32,120 nucleotides of DNA from Candidatus Sericytochromatia bacterium. Lineage in GTDB: Bacteria > Cyanobacteriota > Sericytochromatia > UBA7694. Shown piece by piece: positions 1-8,101 of this stretch. Positions within the stretch are counted from its first letter, which is position 1, and every line of letters starts with the position of its first letter. The DNA lies in NCBI GenBank assembly GCA_015272195.1, contig JACYMC010000236.1:1-32120 (forward strand), given 5' to 3'. Under the pieces are notes generated by a model, which was not told the origin of the DNA, searched no databases, and worked only from the letters and a program-made list of their open reading frames with translations. Both the position numbers and the translations under genes were made by a program.

Positions 1-24
1 ATTGGGGTAAGCGTAGCTTGAGAA

Positions 25-46
25 TCCCCTTCCTTTAGGGAGGGGA
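25..46. repeat. Inverted repeat (9-bp stem, 4-base loop)
   Basis: Bases 25-33 pair with 38-46 (one G-T wobble) around the loop TTTA. No T-run follows on either strand, so it does not look like an intrinsic terminator. It may be the end of a dispersed repeat or the tail of a gene to the left; nothing more can be said from one copy. Confidence 0.35.
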
Positions 47-69
47 GTATGTCAAAGGCAGCAACAATC

Positions 70-99
70 AGGACAAGCGCTCTAAAAACAGCGTATAAT
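70..99 (+). promoter_or_regulatory. Candidate sigma70 promoter for the DUF2834 operon
   Basis: A perfect TATAAT lies at 94-99, with a poor -35 match (AGGACA, 70-75) at 18-base spacing. It is 48 bases before the first start codon (147) and would drive the three-gene unit ending at 6063. Confidence 0.5.
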
Positions 100-146
100 G
101 CTTCTGTCTGTTGCACTTGTCAGGCAGACAAGCAAAGGAGTTCTCC

Positions 147-512
147 ATGCCAAACCGATCTTCACGTGTCAGCGCTGAGTCACGCCGGCCCGAAAAAGTG
201 CTCTTGCTGCTCAGTGCCCTCACCCCCATCAGCCTGTTTGCCTATCATCTGATCAAAGAACGCCCCCAACGCGGGCGCCCTTTTCTGCGGGGTGCTTTTT
301 CCAGCCCTTTCAGCACAGCACTGACCCTGGATCTGTGTTTTTCGACCGTTATCTTTTTGCGCATGGCATGGCGTGAAACCCGTGCTGGCAGGGTGAAAGG
401 CCCCTTCTGGCTCTATGCATTTCTGAACAGCTTTGTGGGGCTGTCGCCCGCTTTGCCATTGCTGGTGCTGAGCCAAAAACACCCCCCAGCGCAGGATATT
501 GATGCACTTTGA
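147..512 (+). CDS. DUF2834 small membrane protein
   Basis: 121-residue protein, start ATG 147 chosen because AAAGGAG lies at 134-140; the frame is open further upstream (111) but lacks a ribosome site there. A hydrophobic N-terminal helix (LLLLSALTPISLFAYHLI) is followed by FxxPFSTALTLDLCFS, a second helix, a basic loop, WLYAFLNSFVGLSPALPLLVL and a short hydrophilic tail. This order (helix, Asp-containing helix, G-L-S-x-A-L-P-L near the end) matches the DUF2834 family as I know it; that family has no established function. The stop overlaps the start of the aldehyde dehydrogenase gene, so the two are probably translated together. Family call fairly confident, role unknown. Confidence 0.75.
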   Translation: MPNRSSRVSAESRRPEKVLLLLSALTPISLFAYHLIKERPQRGRPFLRGAFSSPFSTALTLDLCFSTVIFLRMAWRETRAGRVKGPFWLYAFLNSFVGLSPALPLLVLSQKHPPAQDIDAL

Positions 513-1881
513 GGCCATCAATCCGGCCACGGGCGAGCTGTTGCAGCGTCTGCCGGTGCTGAATCCAGTGCCCTGCGAAGCGCGTTTGCAAGCCTCTTTC
601 AGCGCCTGGCAAAACTGGCGATACAGCGCTTTTTTGCAGCGCAGTCAACTGTTGCAGGCGCTGGCCGGGGAGCTTCGCAACAGCAAAGATCAGCTGGCCC
701 GACTGATGGCCACCGAAATGGGTAAACCCCTGCAAGAGGGGCTGGCAGAAGTCGAAAAATCCGCCTGGGTTTGTGATTACTATGCCGAGCAGGGGCCCGC
801 TCAGTTAAAGCCACAGCCTGTGGCTACCGAGGCCCACAAAAGTTATGTGACCTATCAGCCCCTCGGCCCCATTCTCGCCATTATGCCCTGGAATTTTCCG
901 ATCTGGCAGGTGCTGCGCTGCAGTGCGCCGGCTTTGATGGCGGGTAACGCCGTTTTGCTCAAGCATGCCCCGAATGTGCCTGGCTGCGCCGCTGCGCTTG
1001 AAACACTCTGGCACGCGGCGCTGCAAGCTGTCGCTGCCCCGGTTGATCTCTTTCTTCATCTGCCCGTCAGTGCCGAGGCAATTCCGGCCCTGATTCAGCG
1101 CCCTGAAATCCAGGCTGTGACGCTTACCGGCAGTACCCGTGCCGGGCGTGCCGTGGCGGCTCAAGCGGGTGCGGCCCTCAAAAAAACCGTGCTGGAGCTG
1201 GGGGGCAGCGACCCCTACCTGATTCTGGCCGATGCCGATCTGGCGGCGGCGGCCCGCCTCTGCGCCCGCAGCCGCCTGATTAACGCGGGACAGAGCTGTA
1301 TTGCAGCCAAGCGGCTGATCGTCGACAGGTCCGTCAAAGCGGAGTTTGAGTACCTGCTGCTGGCTGAAATGCAGCAGGCCGTGATGGGGGACCCGCTACA
1401 CCCTGCCACCACCCTGGGTCCGCTGGCCCGCAGTGATTTGCGCGAAACCCTGCACCACCAGGTCAGCCAGAGTCTGGCCGCCGGGGCCCGCTGCCTGCTG
1501 GGTGGCGAGCTGCCGCCGGGTCCTGGCTGGTTTTATCCAGCCACGGTGCTGACAGACGTTGTGCCGGGCATGCCTGCTTTTGACGAAGAACTCTTTGGCC
1601 CGGTGGCTGTTGTGATTGCCGCGTCTGATACGCCTGAAGCCGTCAGGCTGGCCAATCACAGTCGCTATGGGCTGGGTGCGGCTGTCTTTAGTCAGAATAT
1701 CGCTTTGGCCGAACAGATCGCAGCAGAACAGCTGCAGGCGGGCTGTGCTTTTGTCAACGATTTTGTGAAGTCAGATCCCCGTCTGCCCTTTGGCGGTGTA
1801 CGTGAGAGTGGCTATGGTCGCGAGCTGGGGCCCTGGGGGCTGCATGAGTTCGTGAACATCAAAACGGTTTTTGTGGCGTAA
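502..1881 (+). CDS. NAD(P)-dependent aldehyde dehydrogenase, succinate-semialdehyde type
   Basis: 459 residues, full length for the aldehyde dehydrogenase superfamily. Start ATG 502 is preferred to TTG 499; an AGGA lies a few bases upstream and the start overlaps the previous stop. Visible landmarks from ATG: N-terminal INPATGE, the oxyanion-hole Asn in PWNFPIW (about 131), cofactor loop TGSTRAG (about 209), general-base Glu in LELGGSDP (E233) and catalytic Cys in NAGQSCIAAKR (C266). INPATGE, the GQSCIAAKR context and length resemble the short succinate-semialdehyde dehydrogenases (Sad/GabD-like) that make succinate from succinic semialdehyde in the GABA shunt. Substrate is inferred; another small aldehyde is possible. 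No GABA transaminase or 2-oxoglutarate decarboxylase is in the window. The DUF445 gene follows with no gap. Confidence 0.85.
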   Translation: MHFEAINPATGELLQRLPVLNPVPCEARLQASFSAWQNWRYSAFLQRSQLLQALAGELRNSKDQLARLMATEMGKPLQEGLAEVEKSAWVCDYYAEQGPAQLKPQPVATEAHKSYVTYQPLGPILAIMPWNFPIWQVLRCSAPALMAGNAVLLKHAPNVPGCAAALETLWHAALQAVAAPVDLFLHLPVSAEAIPALIQRPEIQAVTLTGSTRAGRAVAAQAGAALKKTVLELGGSDPYLILADADLAAAARLCARSRLINAGQSCIAAKRLIVDRSVKAEFEYLLLAEMQQAVMGDPLHPATTLGPLARSDLRETLHHQVSQSLAAGARCLLGGELPPGPGWFYPATVLTDVVPGMPAFDEELFGPVAVVIAASDTPEAVRLANHSRYGLGAAVFSQNIALAEQIAAEQLQAGCAFVNDFVKSDPRLPFGGVRESGYGRELGPWGLHEFVNIKTVFVA

Positions 1882-4800
1882 ATGGCCATTGACGCGCTGC
1901 TGCTGGGCGGCAATCTTCTGACAGGGGCCCTGGTGGGCTACCTGACCAACTCACTGGCGATTCGCATGCTGTTCAGAGAGTATCCCCTGATTGGCGGGGG
2001 GGATATCGTCAAAAATCGCGAAGCCCTTGAAGACGCCATGAGTGCCCTGGTGGAAGAGCGTCTGATTACCCCCCGTACCCTGCTGGAAGAATTCGATACC
2101 CCTGAGTTCAAGGCCTCTTTTGAAAGCCTCTTGCGTTATATTATTGCCCATAATCTTAAGGCCCAGGTCCTGCGTCTTGAAACCCCCGGCGATTTGCGTG
2201 GCTACCAGCAGACCCTGGCCAATCTGAAGCACTACCTGCGCCAGCAGCGCGAACCCATTCTGAACGCAGCGCTGCAAACCCTGATTGAGCATGTAGAGCT
2301 GACCGAGGTGTTTAGTCCTGATCAGCAGGAAGAAGTGCTGGAGCGGTTGTGGCAGATGCTTTTGCGTCTGCTGGCGCACAACCAGGAGCGCATGGCTGAG
2401 GAACTGCACCAGCTGCTGGAGGACCTGCCCTGTGAAGCCCTGCTGGACGACACCTTGCTTGAGAGCTTGCTGGACAGCCTGAGTGAGAATCTGGATCAGA
2501 CCCTGCGCAGCAGCGGTCTGCTCGACACACTCGATCAGCTCGAAAGCCTGCTGGCCTTGCCGGAGCTGCTGGCCCGCCTGGAAGCCCATCTGCGCACCCT
2601 GACACTGTCGGAGCTGCTGGGTGAGGTGCCCAGCCGAAACATCGCGCAGAATCTGGCTTTACGCTTGCTGGATGTGCTCAATACCTCCCAGGGTGAGCGT
2701 CTGCTTGAAGAGTTGCTGCGCCACGGGGTGCAGGTGCTCAAAAAACTGGAGCTGCCGCTGGCAATGCTGCTGAACCAGAAGCTGGAAAGGCAGTTGCTGC
2801 AGCTGTTGGAACGCTACCTGCCCGATGCCCTGGTGTTGCTGGAAAACTGGGCAGCTCAGAACCGCCTGGAACTCGAAGAACTGGTGAGAAGCGCTATCAA
2901 CGAGCATCTGCGCAGCGAAAATCTGGTCAAACACCTGACCGCCACCCTGTTTACCGAGCAAATCACCGAGCGTTACCGTATTATTGAAAACATCCTCGAA
3001 GAAATCAAAGTGATTGCCGGCCAGTCCATGCCGGAGCTGATTGAGATGACCAATCGCTTTCTGGCCCGGACCTCTATTGGTCAGGTGCTGACTTATGCCG
3101 AACGCCACCTGATTGATTACCCTGCCCTGACCCGTACGCTTTTACGCCTGCTCAACACCTATCTGCCCCGTCTGGATCTGAGTATTCTGGATCCGGTTTT
3201 TTCACGGCCTTTGCACAGTTTTTCGGTGCTCAAAGATTTGCATCTGCCGCCGCTGTGGCAGCGCTTTTTGTACCCTTACCTGCGACAGCAGGTGGAGACG
3301 CGTCTTTTGCCTGCGCTGCCCCGGCTGGCCCGGCGCTGGGGGCTGGACCTGTGGCAGCAGCTAAAAGGCCGCAGTCTTGGCAGTCTGCTGCTGCGTGACA
3401 GTGGGGACGGCCCCCGCTTAAGCCATGAACTGCTGCAGCGTTTGCATCATCCTGCTTTGAAGCAGCTGATACTTCAGCAGGTGCTGCAGCGTTTGCCCGA
3501 GTGGCTGGCCAATCGCCAGATTGCCGAGTTGCTGCCCCCACCCACCCGTGAGTTGCTGCGCCAGAAGCTGGGGCATGTTTATGAAATGCGCCTGAATCAG
3601 TTTCTGGACTCGTTTCAGCAGGAGCGTATTGATAAGCTCTACAGCCAGTTGGTGGACGTGTTTTTTACGCTGAGCGAAAACCAGCAGATTGCCGCCCAGC
3701 TGCGCGAGGTGCTGGTGGGCTTCCTGATTGAACTGATTCGGGATCATAATCTCTTTGACGGGCGCATTGCCCTGACCGTGAAAGAGAGTTTTGTGCGTTT
3801 CTCTGACGCTGAGATGCAGGCCGAGATGGAAGGCTTTATGGGCAAGGAGCTGCAGCCCATTACCCTTTTTGGCGCGGTACTCGGGGGTGGGGTGGGCCTG
3901 GCGCTTTCCGGTCTGATGCTGCTGCCTGGCAGTCAGGCTGTCAGCCAGATCTGGCTGCTGGGCTTGCCGGCGCTGTTCAGCTACCCTCTGGTTTATGCAC
4001 TGACGGGCATCGGCACCAACTGGCTGGCCATCAAAATGCTGTTTAAACCCCATTATGCGCGCTACTGGCCACTGTTGCGCAAGCCGCTGCCTTTTACGCC
4101 GGGGGTTTTTATCAAAAACAAAGCGGCCCTGGCCGACAGCATGTCGCGATTTATTGATCAGAAACTGCTCTCCAAGCAAAATATGGTCAGCATTCTGGAA
4201 CGCTATCATCAGCGCTGGAAAGAAGTGATCAAAGGCGTGCTCTCCCAGAACGATTACGCGGCCTGGGATCAGCGCTTTCGCACTGCCACCCGCGACAATT
4301 ACGATGTGGTGGTCCCCCTGCTGCTGGAGCTGAGTTTTGAGCAGATTTACCGCTACCGCGACGAGATTGTGGCTGCTGCCCTGGCTGAAGTGCACCAGCT
4401 CAGTCTCAGCGCCGAAGACCAGAGCTTGCTGCGTCAGGCGCTGCTGCAGGCCTTGCAGGGCAGTGAGGTTCAGCTGAGACGCTGGATCAACCGCCGTCTG
4501 GAAGACTGGCGTCAGCATAATTATCCGCTCAGTGATCAGCTCTCGCCTGCGCTGCTGGACGCCCTTTATGCGCAGAGTGATCGCCTGATTGAAACCCAGC
4601 TCAGTCACTGGACCCGTCATCTGCAGGCGCGTCCCCACTGGGATCAGCTTTTGCAGACGCTGCTGCTTCGCTGGGATGGTCATCTGGATCTGCAGCTGGA
4701 GCAGATTACACCAGGCCAGAGCCTGCCCAAGACCCAGCTGGTGCACTATTTGCTGGACTGGGTCAAGTCTGAAGCGCTGCAGCAGGAGCTGCACGATTTG

Positions 4801-6063
4801 CTGCAGCGTTATCTGGGTGAGATCCTGCGCGGCCAGCAGACCCTTGGCAGCCTCTGGGAAGGCCAGTTGCTGAATCTGATTCGTCAGGAGAGCGATGGCC
4901 TGATCGATATTCTGGCCTCTTATATTCTGGAAATGGCGCGCCAGAACAAGGCCCGTATTGCCAAATCAGTGCTTTCAGATGTTCAGAAGCAGGGGCTGCT
5001 GGAGGTGATGCTGGTCAATTTTGGGGGGGTGCGTCAGGATGTCCGCCGGGTGGTGGATGTGGTGATTGACGATCAGCTGGAGCCGTATCTGGCCAGCAAA
5101 ACAGAGGGGCTGAAGCAATGGTGGCATCAGCTGAGCGAAACCCATCTGCCGCAACTGGCGCTGGCAGAGCTGGGGCTGGATCCTGAACTTTTTGAGGTGG
5201 CCACATTGCAGGCCATTGTGCGCGAGCATGTGCTCGAAAGTCCCCAGACCGTTGAGTTATTAAGTGATCTGATGGATGGTTTTGTGGATGAGTTGCTGCA
5301 GCAGCTGGATTTGAAAGCGCTGCTGCAATCGCTGGGACTGCACAGTTTGCGCGAGGGCCTGCAGCGCTTTGATACAGAACTGGGGCTGATTCATCATCAT
5401 TTACGCCAGCAGTTGCTGAGCGAACAGGCGGCGATTTGTCTGGCGCTGCAGGCTCAGGCCCGGCAGGTTCTGGCTCTGCATTGCCTGGAGCGTCCCCCCG
5501 GTGACTGGCTGGGTGAAATACCCTCTTATCGTCTGAAACAGGTGCCGGCCCGACTGCTGCAGATACTCTATGCTTCTTCCCTGAGTCAAAAGGTCCTGCC
5601 TGAATTGCTGGATCAGGCCCTGGCGCCTTTACAGCACGGCAAGCTCAGCAGCTGGCTCAATTACCGTATTCTGGAAAGCGATATGGCCCAGGTGCTGGAG
5701 CAGCTGACACTGGCTCAGACGCCCCGCAGCCAGGCCTTTCAGCAGACGATTCACCTGGCCCTGAAAGACATCACCATTGGTTTTGTGGATGTACTGAACA
5801 CACACCTGCAGCAGGATACCAAAGAAGATCTGGAAAATCTGGCCGTTGACAGCCTGATTGACGGTTTGCGGATCAATAACCGGGAAGTGCTGGAGCCGAT
5901 TGATTTTGAGGCGATTGTCAAGCGTGAAGTGCTGCGCATGCCGCCAGAGCGTATTGAAGCGCTTTTTGACTTTGCTCAGCCTATTTTCAGGGCGCTGATC
6001 TGGTACGGGGCCCTCGGCGGCGTGATGGGCCTGGTGGTCGGCATGCTGGCAGCACTGGGCTAA
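1882..6063 (+). CDS. Giant double DUF445 membrane-associated protein
   Basis: 1393 residues, starting directly after the preceding TAA. The first DUF445 signature is at residues 4-55: a hydrophobic segment ending GYLTNSLAIRMLF and a later VKNREALEDAMSALVEERL. A second copy starts about 663: hydrophobic segments, GIGTNWLAIKMLFKP (about 708-722) and PFTPGVFIKNKAALADSM. A last hydrophobic helix closes the protein (about 1370-1393). Between these lie hundreds of residues of Leu/Gln/Glu-rich predicted helix. Bacillus YheB-type DUF445 proteins are about 380 residues with a single unit, so this looks like a duplication with very long helical arms. The membrane segments suggest anchoring at both ends with helical rods between; the biochemical role of DUF445 is not known. 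It is the last gene of the operon and converges on the next gene with 25 bases between stops. Confidence 0.85.
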   Translation: MAIDALLLGGNLLTGALVGYLTNSLAIRMLFREYPLIGGGDIVKNREALEDAMSALVEERLITPRTLLEEFDTPEFKASFESLLRYIIAHNLKAQVLRLETPGDLRGYQQTLANLKHYLRQQREPILNAALQTLIEHVELTEVFSPDQQEEVLERLWQMLLRLLAHNQERMAEELHQLLEDLPCEALLDDTLLESLLDSLSENLDQTLRSSGLLDTLDQLESLLALPELLARLEAHLRTLTLSELLGEVPSRNIAQNLALRLLDVLNTSQGERLLEELLRHGVQVLKKLELPLAMLLNQKLERQLLQLLERYLPDALVLLENWAAQNRLELEELVRSAINEHLRSENLVKHLTATLFTEQITERYRIIENILEEIKVIAGQSMPELIEMTNRFLARTSIGQVLTYAERHLIDYPALTRTLLRLLNTYLPRLDLSILDPVFSRPLHSFSVLKDLHLPPLWQRFLYPYLRQQVETRLLPALPRLARRWGLDLWQQLKGRSLGSLLLRDSGDGPRLSHELLQRLHHPALKQLILQQVLQRLPEWLANRQIAELLPPPTRELLRQKLGHVYEMRLNQFLDSFQQERIDKLYSQLVDVFFTLSENQQIAAQLREVLVGFLIELIRDHNLFDGRIALTVKESFVRFSDAEMQAEMEGFMGKELQPITLFGAVLGGGVGLALSGLMLLPGSQAVSQIWLLGLPALFSYPLVYALTGIGTNWLAIKMLFKPHYARYWPLLRKPLPFTPGVFIKNKAALADSMSRFIDQKLLSKQNMVSILERYHQRWKEVIKGVLSQNDYAAWDQRFRTATRDNYDVVVPLLLELSFEQIYRYRDEIVAAALAEVHQLSLSAEDQSLLRQALLQALQGSEVQLRRWINRRLEDWRQHNYPLSDQLSPALLDALYAQSDRLIETQLSHWTRHLQARPHWDQLLQTLLLRWDGHLDLQLEQITPGQSLPKTQLVHYLLDWVKSEALQQELHDLLQRYLGEILRGQQTLGSLWEGQLLNLIRQESDGLIDILASYILEMARQNKARIAKSVLSDVQKQGLLEVMLVNFGGVRQDVRRVVDVVIDDQLEPYLASKTEGLKQWWHQLSETHLPQLALAELGLDPELFEVATLQAIVREHVLESPQTVELLSDLMDGFVDELLQQLDLKALLQSLGLHSLREGLQRFDTELGLIHHHLRQQLLSEQAAICLALQAQARQVLALHCLERPPGDWLGEIPSYRLKQVPARLLQILYASSLSQKVLPELLDQALAPLQHGKLSSWLNYRILESDMAQVLEQLTLAQTPRSQAFQQTIHLALKDITIGFVDVLNTHLQQDTKEDLENLAVDSLIDGLRINNREVLEPIDFEAIVKREVLRMPPERIEALFDFAQPIFRALIWYGALGGVMGLVVGMLAALG

Positions 6064-6088
6064 GCCCGAACCGTGCCTTGTGCAGGCA

Positions 6089-6688
6089 TCAGGCGACGCC
6101 TTGCTGCCAGTGGCTGTAGTCGTTGCGCAGTGGGTGAACGCGCGGTTTTTTCTCGATCGGTCCCAGCTGATCCAGACCACGCAGTAAGTGTTTCAGCGAC
6201 TCAGGGACCAGATGGGTCTGCGCCACGGCCGTTCCTTGCCCCATCAGGGCTGCAGACAGGGCCGTTGGGGCCACAACTTTGCCAAAAGGCTGATCCAGAT
6301 GGTGTTCCACCAGGGGCCCTTTGGGGTGGCGAAAGTCGCTCAGTTGCTGTGTGTCTGTCTGACCCAGGCCGCTCAGGGCGCGGATAGCTGGCAGCTGTTG
6401 CTGAACCGCATTTACGGTGCCTGCAGGCTGAATCGCCTGAAACGCTTCCTGGGTTTCAGCATGCCATTGCTGGACCTGCTGCTGCAGCTTCAGATTTAAA
6501 TTGGGGTTCATGGTCAGCAGATCGTTTGCGCTGAGCTGCTCGGATCTGCGCTGAGGCCGCTGGCCAACCTGTAACCAGTGCTGCAAAGCTGACTGAAAGC
6601 TGAGACGGTTGGCGCTGTCCAGCCCGACACTGCGTAAGCCCGAGACCGCTGAGGGGCCGGAGACGCGCTGCAGTTGCAAATCAGCCAT
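6089..6688 (-). CDS. Hypothetical protein, Gln-rich
   Basis: I do not recognise a family. Two in-frame ATGs exist (6697 and 6688); 6688 is preferred because AGGA sits 8 bases upstream, giving 199 residues. The start lies inside the 3' end of the upstream gene (stop at 6681), which suggests translational coupling. The protein has no signal peptide or membrane helix, is rich in Gln, Leu and Ser, and contains a likely helical stretch around residues 60-110 (NLKLQQQVQQWHAETQEAF). It is soluble and probably works with its overlapping neighbour. Confidence 0.6.
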   Translation of the reverse strand: MADLQLQRVSGPSAVSGLRSVGLDSANRLSFQSALQHWLQVGQRPQRRSEQLSANDLLTMNPNLNLKLQQQVQQWHAETQEAFQAIQPAGTVNAVQQQLPAIRALSGLGQTDTQQLSDFRHPKGPLVEHHLDQPFGKVVAPTALSAALMGQGTAVAQTHLVPESLKHLLRGLDQLGPIEKKPRVHPLRNDYSHWQQGVA

Positions 6689-7523
6689 GGCTTTCATCCT
6701 GTGCTGCCCGCTGGGCCAGGTTCTGAACGTAGGCCAGGGCGTCGGCGTGAGGGCGCCCTTCCTGGCGCAGGGTGCGGTAGGCTTCCAGATAGTCTTTGGG
6801 CAGGGCGTCGAGGTCGCGTTTTTCGGTCACTGTGGCCATGGCTTCTTCGTGGCTAAAGCCTTCCTGGCGCTGACGATCGTACAGATTTTGCAGCTCAGGC
6901 TCCAGCATACGCACTTCAGCGTGTTTGTCAGACGGTTTGTGACGCGGGGTCTGGCCGGCGGTGGCAAAGACATTTTTGAGGTTGCCAAACAGACCGCCCA
7001 GAATACCCTGCAGGTCCCGGTTCAGTCCTTCAACGTTATAAGCCTGCTGCAGGGTTGTCTGGTAGTCCAGATAGGCTTTTTCGATGCGGTTGTAGTCGAT
7101 GTTATAATCCAGCGCTTCAATCACATCGGTCAGAATTTGTTCATCCAGTACATTGACCACCTTGCGCAGGGTAATAATCAGCTGATCGACGGATTCAGGG
7201 TTCTGGAAATAGCGCTGGACTTTGTCTTCCAGCTCCAGGGCGATTTTAAATACCCGCTTCAGCTCAACCTTATTAACGCCGTATTTTTGCGCCATTTCAC
7301 GCATTTTGTCGTTATCGTTAAGGGCCGGGCGCACCACCAGCATATTAAAATATTGCAGGGGCTGTAAAAAGGACTGCAGGTAGCTGCGCAGCTGTGCCTG
7401 CCCTTCAGGATTGTCTTTAAAGGCGTTGATCTGGTCATGCATTTTTTCTTTGAATGCAGCCAAAGCCTCTTCGGGGGGGCGACCGCCAAAAGCCCGGCGT
7501 AAAATATCTCTGAGTCCGGCCAT
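6681..7523 (-). CDS. Hypothetical helical protein with a C-terminal duplicated motif
   Basis: Not assigned to a family. The start is taken at ATG 7523 rather than 7535 because GGAGG, which overlaps the upstream ATG, lies 5 bases before it; length 280. It looks cytoplasmic and mostly helical. The C-terminal 65 residues contain two related segments about 34 residues apart, RQRQEGFSHEEAMATV and TLRQEGRPHADALAYV, so a small helical unit was duplicated. A Gly/Phe patch (GILGGLFGNLKNVF, about 172-186) precedes a basic linker. It is followed by an overlapping gene on the same strand. Function unknown; a role as scaffold or adaptor is only a guess. Confidence 0.65.
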   Translation of the reverse strand: MAGLRDILRRAFGGRPPEEALAAFKEKMHDQINAFKDNPEGQAQLRSYLQSFLQPLQYFNMLVVRPALNDNDKMREMAQKYGVNKVELKRVFKIALELEDKVQRYFQNPESVDQLIITLRKVVNVLDEQILTDVIEALDYNIDYNRIEKAYLDYQTTLQQAYNVEGLNRDLQGILGGLFGNLKNVFATAGQTPRHKPSDKHAEVRMLEPELQNLYDRQRQEGFSHEEAMATVTEKRDLDALPKDYLEAYRTLRQEGRPHADALAYVQNLAQRAAQDESHG

Positions 7524-7600
7524 TGAAGCCTCCATTTACATGTTCAGACGCTGTTGTGTTTCTATTACTATAACAGAGCGCGGGTCTCAGACTCCACAAC

Positions 7601-7636
7601 AAAGCCCGAATTCCGTGTCAGAATCCGGGCTTTGTT
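7601..7636. terminator. Intrinsic terminator hairpin
   Basis: Arms 7601-7613 and 7621-7633 pair at 12 of 13 positions around a 7-base loop and end in GGGCTTTG followed by TTTTT on the + strand. On the minus strand the 3' arm also ends GGGCTTTGTT. It lies 34 bases beyond the stop of the Spy-like gene, so it most likely ends the sigma/anti-sigma/Spy operon. Confidence 0.7.
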
Positions 7637-7669
7637 TTTGTCTGTCAAGTGATCTTTGCAGGTCTTGCT

Positions 7670-8092
7670 TTATTTGATCACAACGGCTTCAGACAGCTTA
7701 GCCAACTGGGCCGGGGTCAGCAGCTTTTTAATGGCCAGAAAGTGATCCAGCGATGCAGACTGTATCTGCCCTTCCAGTTTTAATTTGTCCTGCAGCAGCT
7801 GACGCACCAGACTGGGGTTGGGTGCGGGCGCCATCAATTGCTTTTGAATTTCCAGCTGTTTAATCTGAATATTGGCTTTGAGCTGAATCGCCTGTTTGTT
7901 GTAATCCAGGCGCAGCGCGTTGATTTTTTTGACCTGATCGGGGCTGAGATTCAAAGCACTCCAGTTGATGGGACCGGACGGGGCTGCAGCAGGTTTCTGA
8001 GGCTGCGTGATATCAGCAAAAGCGGGAGTCAGAGCGACGCCCCAAGCAAACAGTGCACTGAGTGCAATTTGGGTGATTGTTTTTGTTTTCAT
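7670..8092 (-). CDS. Periplasmic LTxxQ (Spy/CpxP-like) protein
   Basis: 140 residues with a clear signal peptide (basic KTKT, hydrophobic core, Ala-rich cleavage site AFA about residue 26). The mature part has a proline-rich linker, then LSPDQ (49-53), a long amphipathic helix rich in Lys/Gln, and LTPAQ (125-129). Two LxPxQ motifs at the ends of a helical hairpin are the hallmark of the Spy/CpxP/ZraP/CnrX group of periplasmic chaperones and metal-stress sensors. The ribosome site GGAGGG overlaps the stop of the anti-sigma gene 10 bases upstream, pointing to coupled translation. No His/Cys-rich metal site is visible, so an envelope-stress chaperone or sensor is likelier than a metal carrier. 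Confidence 0.75.
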   Translation of the reverse strand: MKTKTITQIALSALFAWGVALTPAFADITQPQKPAAAPSGPINWSALNLSPDQVKKINALRLDYNKQAIQLKANIQIKQLEIQKQLMAPAPNPSLVRQLLQDKLKLEGQIQSASLDHFLAIKKLLTPAQLAKLSEAVVIK

Positions 8093-8101
8093 ACCTCAAA
8101 C

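Noticed and set aside
27..45. GC-rich hairpin at the left edge as a terminator
   Set aside because: No T-run follows on either strand, so termination is not supported; kept only as an inverted repeat.
3418..4794. 458-codon minus-strand open frame
   Set aside because: It is antisense to the DUF445 gene, with Gln/His-rich composition typical of a shadow of Leu-rich codons and no ribosome site.
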